DNA of 64,000 bases from Pseudomonas sp. TMP9 (lineage in GTDB: Bacteria > Pseudomonadota > Gammaproteobacteria > Pseudomonadales > Pseudomonadaceae): the NCBI RefSeq assembly GCF_037943105.1, contig NZ_CP149803.1, positions 3,204,001-3,268,000 of the forward strand. Reading direction: 5' to 3'. Positions 39,409-48,278 of this stretch are shown piece after piece; positions within the stretch are counted from its first letter, which is position 1; every line of letters begins with the position of its first letter. The notes beneath the pieces are model-generated. The model had not been told where the DNA came from. It was given only the letters and a program-made list of their open reading frames with translations, and searched no databases. Both the position numbers and the translations under genes were made by a program.

Positions 39409-39460
39409 AGCGGTCCTATCACCCGTCCAGCCCCTAGGCTCGACGGTTTGTGTGTTGCCG

Positions 39461-40591
39461 TTAGTCGCCAAGCAGACCGAGGCGCCAGAAGGCCTCGCGC
39501 ACGGAAGTATCGGAGAAGCCAGCTTCGAGCCGTTGCAACATGAGCGAGGCACACTGCTCGCGCTGTTGGTTATCCAGCCCGGCCATATGGCACATGGCGG
39601 CAGCCAGCGCGGACAAATCACCCAATGGAAACAGTACGCCGACGCCCTCGACCACCTCACGCCCACCACCACAGTCGCTGCCGATCACCGGTACACCAGC
39701 CGCCATTGCCTCAAGCAGCACCATACCAAAGGGCTCGTGATCGGAGGTCAGGGCAAAGGTATCGAAAGCCTGGAAGTAACGCCGGCCGTTGGCGACCTGA
39801 CCGAGAAAGCGTACCGAGTCAGCTACAGCCAGCTCGTTAGCGAGTGCTTTCAGCACGGGTTCCAGGCGGCCGCTGCCCATAATGACCAACAGGCTGTTCT
39901 TCGGTAGCTGCGGTTGCGCCAGGGCAAACCCACGGATCAACGTAGCCTGATCCTTATCTGGATGCAGTCGCCCAACATTTCCGACAACCCAGGCATCCTG
40001 CGGCAAGCCGAGGTGCTCGCGGGCTTCTGCGCGGGAGACCTGCCCAGCCTGCACGGCGGCGATGTCGATGCGGTTATATAGGGTCTGGATACGCTCAGCT
40101 GGCCAGCTCGGTAAGCAGACACTAATGTCATCGCGCACCGCATCGGATACGCCAAGCAGCACCAAGCGCTTCTTGAAGGCATTGGCGAACAACCGACGCG
40201 ATAAGCGTTGATAATCGCCAAACGCATGGTGAACGCCGATCACCGGCAAATCGCTGCCTAGCAAGGCGACATAGATAGGTTTAAAGCGATGGGCAATACA
40301 GAATTTAAAGTTGCGCGAAGCGACGATGCGCTTGATATCGCGAATCGCCTTGAGCTTGAGGCCGCGGACTTCACGACTGGAATAGTCGAGGAAAATCACC
40401 TCATCAGAAGCTGAACCCTGCTCGACTTCTGCGCTCGGCTTGCCGGTCAGATAAACCGTACATACTTTGTAAGGCGTACCAACAAACAACACGGCGTACT
40501 GCCGCGCACAGTCGAGGAAGGGTCCGTCATAGCCGTAGCAGAACTGCAGCACCCAAGGCTGATCAGCTCCAGAGCCCTCAGACGCTGTCAT
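39461..40591 (-). CDS. wapH: Family 4 glycosyltransferase (WapH-like)
   Basis: A 376-residue GT-B enzyme with VGNVGRLHPDKDQATLIRGF, LLVIMGSGRLEPVL and TSDHEPFGMVLLEAMAAGVPVIGSD. It lies directly after the carbamoyltransferase, as wapH does in P. aeruginosa, where it is assigned to LPS outer-core assembly. The start MTASEGSGADQP (ATG 40589-40591) follows AAGGG and overlaps the carbamoyltransferase end by 14 bases. The symbol rests on position and family. Confidence 0.78.
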   Translation of the reverse strand: MTASEGSGADQPWVLQFCYGYDGPFLDCARQYAVLFVGTPYKVCTVYLTGKPSAEVEQGSASDEVIFLDYSSREVRGLKLKAIRDIKRIVASRNFKFCIAHRFKPIYVALLGSDLPVIGVHHAFGDYQRLSRRLFANAFKKRLVLLGVSDAVRDDISVCLPSWPAERIQTLYNRIDIAAVQAGQVSRAEAREHLGLPQDAWVVGNVGRLHPDKDQATLIRGFALAQPQLPKNSLLVIMGSGRLEPVLKALANELAVADSVRFLGQVANGRRYFQAFDTFALTSDHEPFGMVLLEAMAAGVPVIGSDCGGGREVVEGVGVLFPLGDLSALAAAMCHMAGLDNQQREQCASLMLQRLEAGFSDTSVREAFWRLGLLGD

Positions 40592-42332
40592 ACCAACCCT
40601 TGCCATCCTTGACCACGAGAATGTCTTCCATGATCAGGTACTGCAGGTCGGAGCCGTAGAACATGTTCAGCGCGTCGGTTGGCGAGCAGATCATCGGCTC
40701 GCCGCGACGATTGAGCGAGGTGTTCAGCGATACGCCGTTGCCGGTGAGCTTTTCCAGTTCCAGCATCATGTCGTAGTAGCGCGGGTTGTATTCACGCTTG
40801 AGCACCTGGGCACGCGAGGTGCCATCTTCGTGCACCACTTCGCTGACGCGGGTCTTCCACTCTTCATTCACTTCGAAGGTGAAGGTCATAAACGGGCTCG
40901 GGTGATCCACTTTGAGCATCTGCGAGCCAACGGTATCGAGCATCGATGGGCAAAACGGCCTCCAGCGTTCGCGGAACTTGATTTGCTCGTTAATCCGATT
41001 AGCCACGCCGGGAATGCTCGGGCAGCCAATGATAGAACGGCCACCCAGCGCACGCGGGCCGAACTCCATGCGCCCCTGGAACCAGGCCACCGGGTTGCCG
41101 TCGACCATGATTTGGGCGATGCGCTGCGGCATGTTTTCGATTTGCTGGAACTTAGGCTTGCTCGGATGGCGGGCGCAAGCAGCGATTACATCTTCATTGG
41201 AGTAGGACGGGCCGAGGTAGACGTGCTCCATCTTCTCCACCGGCACGCCGCGCTGGTGCGAGATATAAGCCGCCGCGCCGACTGCGGTGCCTGCATCGCC
41301 GGATGCGGGTTGGACGAACAACTCTTTCACATCATCACGGGCGATGATCTTCTGGTTAAGTTTGACGTTCAGCGCACAGCCGCCGGCGAAGGCGATCTTA
41401 CCCGTCTCGCGGATGATGTCGCCCAGGTAGTGTTCCATCATCTGCAGCGCCAGCTTCTCGAACAGCGCTTGCATGCTGGCGGCGTAGTGAATGTAGGGGT
41501 CGTCGGCGATATCACCGACGCGCTTGGGCCCCAGCCACTCGATCAGTTTTTTGGAGAAGTAGAAGCCCTTGCCATTTTCTTTATAACGGCGCAATCCGAT
41601 AACGTTGGCGTATTCGGTGTTGATGATCAGCTCACCATTTTCGAATTTTGCCAAGCGTGAGAAATCGTATTTGCTGGCATCGCCGTAGGGCGCCATGCCC
41701 ATGACCTTGAATTCGCCGTCGAGCATCTCGAAACCGAGAAATTCGGTGATCGCGCCGTACAGGCCGCCCAACGAATCCGGATCAAAGAATTCTTTGATCT
41801 TGTGGATCTTGCCGTTCTCGCCATAGCCAAAGAAGGTAGTGGCGTACTCGCCCTTGCCATCAATGCCAAGAATCGCGGTTTTCTCGGTGAAACCCGAGCA
41901 GTAATAGGCACTGGCTGCGTGGGCCAGGTGGTGTTCGACCGGTTCAATTTTGATCTTCTTCAAGTCAAAACCAAGCTGCTGCAGGCACCATTGGATATGT
42001 TTGTAGTAACGCTTGTAGCGGCGATTACCCATCAGAATGGCGTCCAGCGCACGATCTGGGGCGTACCAGTAGCGCTTGGCGTATTTCCAGCGCGCCTCCC
42101 CGAAGATACTGATTGGCGCGAATGGAATCGCCACCACATCAACATCGCCGGGCTTAATACCAGCCTGCTCAAGGCAGAACTTAGCCGACTCGTAGGGCAT
42201 GCGGTTCTTCGCGTGCTTGTCGCGCACGAAGCGCTCTTCTTCGACGGCCGCGATCAACTTGCCGTCGATATACAGGGCGGCAGAAGGATCGTGACTGAGA
42301 GCGCCGGACAGGCCAAGAATCGTGAGTGCCAC
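40578..42332 (-). CDS. LPS-core carbamoyltransferase (NodU/CmcH family)
   Basis: A 584-residue enzyme that transfers carbamoyl from carbamoyl phosphate. An N-terminal ASKHA-type domain (ILGLSGALSHDPSAALY, VEHHLAHAASAYYCSGF, AILGIDGKGEY, FAGGCALNVKLNQKI) is followed by a carbamoyltransferase C-terminal domain (WFQGRMEFGPRALGGRSI). In P. aeruginosa the homologous gene (PA5005) is held responsible for 7-O-carbamoylation of the heptose in LPS core. It is 11 bases downstream of the double-kinase gene. Confidence 0.9.
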   Translation of the reverse strand: MALTILGLSGALSHDPSAALYIDGKLIAAVEEERFVRDKHAKNRMPYESAKFCLEQAGIKPGDVDVVAIPFAPISIFGEARWKYAKRYWYAPDRALDAILMGNRRYKRYYKHIQWCLQQLGFDLKKIKIEPVEHHLAHAASAYYCSGFTEKTAILGIDGKGEYATTFFGYGENGKIHKIKEFFDPDSLGGLYGAITEFLGFEMLDGEFKVMGMAPYGDASKYDFSRLAKFENGELIINTEYANVIGLRRYKENGKGFYFSKKLIEWLGPKRVGDIADDPYIHYAASMQALFEKLALQMMEHYLGDIIRETGKIAFAGGCALNVKLNQKIIARDDVKELFVQPASGDAGTAVGAAAYISHQRGVPVEKMEHVYLGPSYSNEDVIAACARHPSKPKFQQIENMPQRIAQIMVDGNPVAWFQGRMEFGPRALGGRSIIGCPSIPGVANRINEQIKFRERWRPFCPSMLDTVGSQMLKVDHPSPFMTFTFEVNEEWKTRVSEVVHEDGTSRAQVLKREYNPRYYDMMLELEKLTGNGVSLNTSLNRRGEPMICSPTDALNMFYGSDLQYLIMEDILVVKDGKGWYDSV

Positions 42333-42343
42333 AGGTAAAACCT

Positions 42344-43801
42344 CTATTCAGGGCAGGTGCCGGGCACCTGCGGTAAACGGTTGTCGAGCAGCGTGAACAG
42401 CATTGAGTCAGCTGGCCAGTTGCGCAAAAAACGGGCGCGGTCACGGGCATAGGCCCTGGCGAAACGACGCGCACTGCGGTGCTGCTGCATGGCGTCAAGG
42501 TCGATTAACGACCAGCGACCCAGGTGTTCATCCCAAAACAAATTGTGCCCCTTGAAGTCACCATGGCTGATGCGCTCGCGCAGCAGGGCGGCGAACAAGC
42601 GATCCAGCGCCAGCAGCTCTGTTTCTGGGGGTGATCTGTCGTGGTAGTGGCTAAAGCGCGCGATTATATCCTGCCCGCCGCAGTATTCGGTAATCAGGTA
42701 AGCGCGCCCGCGCAGCCAGCACCAACGCCGCTCCAACACGGCCAACGGCTGGGGCGTAGCAATACCTAACAATTGCAGGCGATTGGCCTCAATCCAGCTG
42801 TGCCAAGCCCGACTTGGGCGCCAAAAACGTTTTAGCCAGTGCCCCATACTTTTAATGTTGTAACGTTTGACCACCAAGGGCCGCCCATTCAACTCGACCC
42901 GCGCCACGGTCGCGGCGCCGCCAGTCTTGTAAATGTGGCCTTGCTCAGTGAACGGGTCGATATTGTCCAGCAGCGGCTGCAAGCCTGCCTCATCTTCACG
43001 GCGTATCACGCGCAGGCCAAAGGCCCCCACTTTTGCGGCAAACAGGCTGCAATCACGGGCGGCTTTACGCAAATAATCACGCACACGCCACGTGCGAACC
43101 TTGTCTACTTCATTGAGCAGCGCCTCCAACGGCAAGGCATGTTCGCCATTGGCCAACAGATAATGCACCAGCAGCTCTTCGATAAAGGGCATGAGCTCGG
43201 CGGGGAGCTGGGCGAAGAAGACCCCGAGGTTTTCCAGCACCTTGGCGCGTGACAACCGCTGACCGGCCACTTCGACGTGCACACCGCCGCCATCGATCAC
43301 CCATAGCTTGCCGTTATGCCGCATCAGGTTGTCCAGGTGCAGGTCGGCCTGCCACAACCCTTTGCCGTGCATCTGCGCAATGCATGTCAGGGCTTCAGCC
43401 ATTACCGCTTGTTGATCTGCGCTCAACAACGCTTGGCTTTCCACCGCGCGCCAGGCATTGCCCAGGCTTTGTGCACCGTCGAGGTACTCAAACAGCAACC
43501 AACCGCCCTCACCTTCGCGCAAGCCTTCGGCCAGCAGCTGCGGCGTCTGCACGCCCTGCTCGGCCAGCAGGCGCGCGCCTTCACGCTCCCGCTGAAAGTG
43601 CCGGGCCGCTTTGCCACCCACCAGCAGCTTGGCCAGCACCGGACGTCCGCGCCATTCGGCTAAGCCAACATAGCGCTGGCCGGGCAGGACACGCAGCAGT
43701 CGCTGTACGGTCAGCTTGGCCGCACCCGTCGTATCCACCAACTCTAGATCCAGTGGCATTGCCGGTGAGCGTCCGGCTTGAGTGAGGTTTGCCACGTTCA
43801 T
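42344..43801 (-). CDS. Double-domain LPS kinase-like protein
   Basis: A 485-residue protein with two kinase-like halves. The first half has GLWQADLHLDNLMRHNG and WVIDGGGV; the second has ISHGDFKGHNLFWDE and WSLIDLDAM. Only the second carries the canonical HGDxxxxN and Asp pattern; the first has Gln in place of His. It is likely to act on the LPS core, like its neighbours (PA5006 position in P. aeruginosa). The start is ATG 43799-43801, overlapping the preceding TGA (TGATG), with AAGGA upstream. Confidence 0.8.
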   Translation of the reverse strand: MNVANLTQAGRSPAMPLDLELVDTTGAAKLTVQRLLRVLPGQRYVGLAEWRGRPVLAKLLVGGKAARHFQREREGARLLAEQGVQTPQLLAEGLREGEGGWLLFEYLDGAQSLGNAWRAVESQALLSADQQAVMAEALTCIAQMHGKGLWQADLHLDNLMRHNGKLWVIDGGGVHVEVAGQRLSRAKVLENLGVFFAQLPAELMPFIEELLVHYLLANGEHALPLEALLNEVDKVRTWRVRDYLRKAARDCSLFAAKVGAFGLRVIRREDEAGLQPLLDNIDPFTEQGHIYKTGGAATVARVELNGRPLVVKRYNIKSMGHWLKRFWRPSRAWHSWIEANRLQLLGIATPQPLAVLERRWCWLRGRAYLITEYCGGQDIIARFSHYHDRSPPETELLALDRLFAALLRERISHGDFKGHNLFWDEHLGRWSLIDLDAMQQHRSARRFARAYARDRARFLRNWPADSMLFTLLDNRLPQVPGTCPE

Positions 43802-44544
43802 CAACGCGCATCCTTGTTGCAGCGGCGAGCCACGAGGTGTGCGCTCCAGCTGTCGAGATTGGCCTCCCCACCGAGATAAGCCATCAGCAATATATTCACC
43901 TCCACCTCGCTCCAGACGCAGGCACGGCGTAGCAGAGGCTCTAGGTCCTTGATCCGATCACGCCGTCCGAACAGCAGTGGCCGGGTCTTTTCTAGATCAA
44001 TCAACTGTGCGTCGAACCCACTTGCCGTCTCACGCAAGAAAATATGCTTGGGGTAAAAGCAGCCGTGCAGTTGGCCGGCACCGTGCAGCTGCCTGGCCAA
44101 CTTGCCGCACGCCTGCAAAATAGCGCTGCGCTGAGATTCGCTGCACTCGCGCCAGGCAGGCAAAAAACTGTCCAAATCGCTCCAACCATCCAGCGCGCGG
44201 GTAAGCAGCACCGCTCGATACTCACCCGGCAACTTGCGTTCGGCAAAAAAAGCGGCTTGCAGCGCCGGAATACCCAGCGCCGCATAACGTTGAATATTGC
44301 GAAATTCACGGGCAAAGGTTGGCTCACCAAACGGGTGGAACAGGCTGCGGGTTAGGTGGTTGCTCTGGCGCTTGAGGTAAAACGCTGACTCGCCGAGGTC
44401 CAGGCGATAGACACTGCTAAAGCCACCGCGCTCGGTATTGGGCTCATCCACTGCTTCTAGCTCTATGCCCCAAAGGGCATCAAAGCTCTCTAGGTGGTTG
44501 GCGACAAGAATCGCGCGATCTTCTGCCGCGATAAAGTCAGTCAT
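43801..44544 (-). CDS. LPS-core kinase, RfaP/InaA family
   Basis: A 247-residue kinase-fold protein: FYLKRQSNHL (nucleotide-binding Lys), RQLHGAGQLHGCFYPKHIFLRE (catalytic loop variant HGCFYPKHI) and FDAQLIDLEKTRPLL. The pattern is that of the InaA/RfaP group that phosphorylates heptose. Position corresponds to P. aeruginosa PA5007. It is coupled to its neighbours by TGATG at one end and ATGA at the other. Confidence 0.82.
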   Translation of the reverse strand: MTDFIAAEDRAILVANHLESFDALWGIELEAVDEPNTERGGFSSVYRLDLGESAFYLKRQSNHLTRSLFHPFGEPTFAREFRNIQRYAALGIPALQAAFFAERKLPGEYRAVLLTRALDGWSDLDSFLPAWRECSESQRSAILQACGKLARQLHGAGQLHGCFYPKHIFLRETASGFDAQLIDLEKTRPLLFGRRDRIKDLEPLLRRACVWSEVEVNILLMAYLGGEANLDSWSAHLVARRCNKDAR

Positions 44545-45275
44545 TCGCGACCCTCAAAGAAACCGATGACCTTACGTAGGCGCTGTTTATCCGACGCATT
44601 GAGTCGCTGCCGACCGAGGTATTGCAGGTAAAAACGCAAGCGCTGGCTGCGTGATAGCTGCTTTTTTGCCACTTTATCCAGGCAGGCTAGATCCTTAATA
44701 ATTCGATAACGCAGGGCTGCCCCCCACCAAAAGCTGCCGGATGGACAATCAATCAGAAAAACCTGCCCAGCCCGGTCGACCAGCAAGTTGCGCCACTTCA
44801 AGTCATTGTGGGTGAAGTGATGATCATGCAGATGCCGAGTGATGGCTGCTACCTGCGCACTCACACTGCGCACCCACAGCGGATCACCCAAGCGCGCATC
44901 ATTCTGGGACACCAGAACTGCTAGATCGTCGGTACCCGCTAGTTCACGAGTAATTAATGCACCGCGCGTGAACGCACCCAGATTACGCTCCTGACCGGCG
45001 GCAACCACTTGCGCAGTTGCAACGCCCCATTTGGCAAACCGCTTCAAGTTGCGCCATTCGGTTTTGACCCGCGTGCGTGACAAGTAGCGCCGTAAGCCCT
45101 TGCCCGCACTGCGATAACGTTTGACGTAGTAGCGCACGCCGGCCAGTTCGACACGTATCACTTCAGAAATGGCATCTTTTGTAATCTGCTCGCCCTGTAA
45201 ATCGAAGACCTTGTCCAAGTCGCCAAATGCGTCAGCCAGCCCACTAAAAGACGCCTCAAGTTTCCAACCCGCCAT
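44541..45275 (-). CDS. wapP: LPS-core heptose kinase-like protein
   Basis: A 244-residue kinase-fold protein: YYVKRYRSAGKGLRRYL (Lys), HLHDHHFTHNDLKWRNLLVD (HNDLKWRN catalytic loop) and VFLIDCPSG (metal Asp). By position and size it matches WapP (PA5008), which phosphorylates inner-core heptose. Its start at 45275 overlaps the waaP stop. Confidence 0.83.
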   Translation of the reverse strand: MAGWKLEASFSGLADAFGDLDKVFDLQGEQITKDAISEVIRVELAGVRYYVKRYRSAGKGLRRYLSRTRVKTEWRNLKRFAKWGVATAQVVAAGQERNLGAFTRGALITRELAGTDDLAVLVSQNDARLGDPLWVRSVSAQVAAITRHLHDHHFTHNDLKWRNLLVDRAGQVFLIDCPSGSFWWGAALRYRIIKDLACLDKVAKKQLSRSQRLRFYLQYLGRQRLNASDKQRLRKVIGFFEGRE

Positions 45276-46096
45276 CAGAGCGCATCTCCGTAACGTTGTT
45301 TGCGCGCATACAGCGCGTCAGCCTTGCGCTCCAGCCAAACCAGGAGCGCGCGCTCGGTGTTGAGTATTGGCCGCAGCGGCTGCTTACCGTTTAGCACGGC
45401 AAAATAACCGCGCAGAAAACGCAGTTTATCGCGCCGGGTCAGGCCGATATCGAGCACTGAAAAGTACAACGCGGCCAAGTCCTTGTTGCGCCAGCGCAAG
45501 GGCAGCTGGCTGCGGACTTGAGCGCGGTGCAGGTCGATCACGGACAGGCGGAAATCGTCGGCGGTAACCGGCTTATCGGTGTGCAGTAAAAAGTGGCAGA
45601 TGTAGCAATCACGGTGATTGACCCCGGCGCGGTGCATGGTGCCGACCATGCTTGCCACTTCGTTAATCAACGCCCATTTGAGTCGTGGCTCGGGCGGTTG
45701 TTGCGCCCAGTTCAGGCTCAGCTGCTCAAGGTCGGTAGTCGGCGCCAACTCTTCGGTGACGATAAACGAATGCTGCGCCGCCGGATTGCGGCCGCGCTCG
45801 CCGTAGGCCACGGCAGTCATGGTCGCCACGCCGACCTGATGCAAACGCTCGATAGCTTGCCATTCCTGGCGCGCACCGAGCACTGGCAGCTTGGCGGTGA
45901 GCAGGTTCTTGATGATCTCGCCCCAGCCAATGCCGCGATGGATTTTGACAAAATAGCCACGCCCATCGACCTCGGTGCGCAGCGTGCGGCGGCCTTCCAG
46001 CTCGCGGTAGACCTGCCCTTGCAGGGTCTCGACGGCGACAAACGCATCGCGATCGGCCCACAGGCTTTTGAAGGGTTCAGTCAGTACCAACGTCAT
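45275..46096 (-). CDS. waaP: LPS-core heptose(I) kinase
   Basis: A 273-residue kinase that phosphorylates inner-core heptose I, a modification essential for envelope integrity in P. aeruginosa. YFVKIHRGIGWGEIIKNLLT contains the ATP-binding Lys, and AGVNHRDCYICHFLLH is the diagnostic catalytic motif of RfaP/WaaP, followed by LSVIDLHRAQ. Coupled to waaG by a 4-base overlap. Confidence 0.94.
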   Translation of the reverse strand: MTLVLTEPFKSLWADRDAFVAVETLQGQVYRELEGRRTLRTEVDGRGYFVKIHRGIGWGEIIKNLLTAKLPVLGARQEWQAIERLHQVGVATMTAVAYGERGRNPAAQHSFIVTEELAPTTDLEQLSLNWAQQPPEPRLKWALINEVASMVGTMHRAGVNHRDCYICHFLLHTDKPVTADDFRLSVIDLHRAQVRSQLPLRWRNKDLAALYFSVLDIGLTRRDKLRFLRGYFAVLNGKQPLRPILNTERALLVWLERKADALYARKQRYGDAL

Positions 46097-47214
46097 GAGC
46101 GCGTCGCCAGAATGATGTCGGCCGCGTGTCGCGGCATGGAGTACAGGTCGGCGCAGCCCGCATAAGCCAAACCATTACGTGACCAAAGGGCACGACGTGA
46201 GTCGTCAGCCAGCATGTCGGCGAGTAAGTGATTGAGCTTGCTCTGCTCGAAAGGCCCGCTCAGCATCCGACCAGCATCCGCCTCGGTGATGTAATGGGCG
46301 TAGCCGCAAACATCCGTCACCAGCACGGGTAGGCCGGCAACCAAGGCTTCGAGCAATACCGTGCCGGTGTTCTCGTTATAGGCCGGATGGATTAGCAGGT
46401 CGGCACCGAGCAAAAAACGTGGAATATCGCTGCGGCCTTTGAGTATCTGCACGTGATCAGATACGCCCAGGGCCTTGGCCTGCAGCTGGAACGCGCGCGG
46501 GTCATCTTGGCCGATGGCAATCAGCCGGGTGCGTTTTTTCAGCTCACGGGGCAAAGCGGCCAAGGCCTTAAGGCTGCGATCCAGCCCCTTGGTCTTGAAG
46601 CCGGAGCCGATCTGCACCAACAGCAGGTCGCTATCGGCCAGTTTGAATTCAGCCCGGAACTCGGCGCGAATCTCACCCGCATTGACGGGCGCACGACGGT
46701 CAGCGGTAATGCCCGGCGGCAGCAGATGAAAGCGCTGCAGTGGGGTGTGGTAATGCTTGATAAACAGCGGCTGCTGCACTTCGGAGATCATCAAAATTTC
46801 GGTTTTCGATTCGGGGGCAAACACCGCGTGCTCGTAATCAGCGAAGTGTTTGTAACGGCCCCAGCGCTTGTAGAGCGGGTTGCGCAAGGTCTGCGCCTTG
46901 TCTTCATAGCAGCCGTCGGCGGCGTAGTAGACGTCAAGACCAGGCATTTTGTTGAAGCCAATCACGCGGTCGACCGGGCGCTGAGCCACGTCAGCCTCGA
47001 CCCAAGCCGTGAGCTTTTCATTGCGTGTGTGGTTAAACAACGCCTTGACCGGCACCACCACCACCTCGAAACCCGCCGGCACATCGCCTTCCCAGATCGG
47101 CGTGTAGACACGAATAGCGTGACCGCGCGCCTGGCACTCCAAGGCGATGCGCATAAAGTCGCGCTGCAGGCCGCCGAAGGGGAAATATTTATAGAGGATA
47201 AAAGCCAGCTGCAT
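46093..47214 (-). CDS. waaG: LPS-core UDP-glucose:heptose glucosyltransferase family
   Basis: A 373-residue GT4 enzyme: LAFILYKYFPFGGLQRDFMRI at the N-terminus, LVQIGSGFKTKGLDRSL, LKGRSDIPRFLLGADLLIHPAYNENTGTVLLEALVAGLPVL. It adds the first hexose (or hexosamine) of outer core to heptose II. Genus practice names this waaG. It follows waaC after 61 bases that hold a repeat-like hairpin. Confidence 0.93.
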   Translation of the reverse strand: MQLAFILYKYFPFGGLQRDFMRIALECQARGHAIRVYTPIWEGDVPAGFEVVVVPVKALFNHTRNEKLTAWVEADVAQRPVDRVIGFNKMPGLDVYYAADGCYEDKAQTLRNPLYKRWGRYKHFADYEHAVFAPESKTEILMISEVQQPLFIKHYHTPLQRFHLLPPGITADRRAPVNAGEIRAEFRAEFKLADSDLLLVQIGSGFKTKGLDRSLKALAALPRELKKRTRLIAIGQDDPRAFQLQAKALGVSDHVQILKGRSDIPRFLLGADLLIHPAYNENTGTVLLEALVAGLPVLVTDVCGYAHYITEADAGRMLSGPFEQSKLNHLLADMLADDSRRALWSRNGLAYAGCADLYSMPRHAADIILATRS

Positions 47215-47238
47215 CAGGTGAACCCTTCAACCGTGTAG

Positions 47239-47255
47239 CCCGGATAAAATCCGGG
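47239..47255. repeat. Short palindromic repeat remnant between waaC and waaG
   Basis: GTGTAGCCCGGATAAAATCCGGGAA: 7-bp stem CCCGGAT/ATCCGGG with an AAA loop, in a 61-base gap between waaC and waaG. The GTAGCCCGGAT...ATCCGGG pattern is a familiar intergenic repeat in Pseudomonas and other proteobacteria. Confidence 0.5.
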
Positions 47256-47275
47256 AAAGATTCTCGACAGCGACT

Positions 47276-48277
47276 TCAAATGACTGCCTCGGCCAATAAC
47301 AAAGCCTGCAATTCACTGGCGACACGCTGGGCATCCAGACCGTCGAAACAGGGTTTGTGGCGATCACCCAAGCCGGCATTCGGCCCGGTGGCGCACAGGT
47401 GAATTTGCGAGCGGCCATAAGCACCCACGCGCCCCGGCAGGGTCGGGCCGTAGAGGGAGATGTTCGGCACATCCAGCGCCGCAGCCAAATGCCCCAGCCC
47501 GGTATCTACCGCCACACACGCGCTGGCGCCCGCAATCACCTTGGCCACACCGGCCAGGTTCAATTTAGGCAGTACTGCGGCATGCTCGATGCCGGCGGCA
47601 ATCCGTTCGGCGCGCGCTTTTTCGCTGTCATTGCCCCAAGGCAAGCGCACGGCCCAGCCCTGCGCGCTCATCTGCTCGGCCAGCTCACGCCAGCAGGCTT
47701 CGGGCCAGTGTTTGCTGGCCCAGGTGGTGCCATGCAGAAACACTACATAAGGTGGCGGCGCGCTATCGGCCAGCAGTGCGCGATTTAATCCGTAATCACC
47801 CATACCAGTCGGCAACGTATAGCCAAGCGCGTGGGCAAATAGCTGGCGGGTACGCTCAAGCGCGTGCTGCTCGCGCGGCACGGCATAGGCACGGTCGTAG
47901 AAGCGGCTTGCCAGTGGCTCGCGCGCTGAGTCACGGTCAAGCCCAGCAACTGGTGCGTTGACATAACGCGTCAGCCAAGCACTTTTCAGCAGGCCTTGGG
48001 CATCGATAACCAAGTCGTATTGAGTGTCGCCAAGCCGCTGTTTAAAGCGTCGCCACTCGCCACTTTTAAAGGCCTGCCACAGGTGCTTGCGCCAGCGCCG
48101 AATCGCCACCGGGATCACCTGCGCCACGGCGGGGTGCCAAGCGGGAATTTCAGCGAAGCCCTCTTCCACCACCCAATCAAACTGAATGCCGGGAATGGCG
48201 CGCGCAGCATCGGTGAGCGCCGGCAAAGTGTGCACCACATCGCCTAAGGAGGAGGTTTTGATCAGCAGCACCCGCAC
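47276..48277 (-). CDS. waaC: LPS heptosyltransferase I
   Basis: Transfers the first L-glycero-D-manno-heptose to Kdo. The 333-residue GT9 enzyme starts MRVLLIKTSSLGDVVHTLPALTDA; VAVDTGLGHLAAALDVPNISLYGPT is the C-terminal nucleotide-sugar motif. The start is GTG 48275-48277, directly after the waaF stop (TAG at 48279-48281), with GAGGT about 9 bases upstream; an extension to 48325 overlaps waaF. Confidence 0.95.
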   Translation of the reverse strand: MRVLLIKTSSLGDVVHTLPALTDAARAIPGIQFDWVVEEGFAEIPAWHPAVAQVIPVAIRRWRKHLWQAFKSGEWRRFKQRLGDTQYDLVIDAQGLLKSAWLTRYVNAPVAGLDRDSAREPLASRFYDRAYAVPREQHALERTRQLFAHALGYTLPTGMGDYGLNRALLADSAPPPYVVFLHGTTWASKHWPEACWRELAEQMSAQGWAVRLPWGNDSEKARAERIAAGIEHAAVLPKLNLAGVAKVIAGASACVAVDTGLGHLAAALDVPNISLYGPTLPGRVGAYGRSQIHLCATGPNAGLGDRHKPCFDGLDAQRVASELQALLLAEAVI

Positions 48278-48278
48278 G

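Noticed and set aside
40830..41660. 276-codon frame antisense to the carbamoyltransferase
   Set aside because: His/Asp/Leu-rich shadow of a conserved enzyme.
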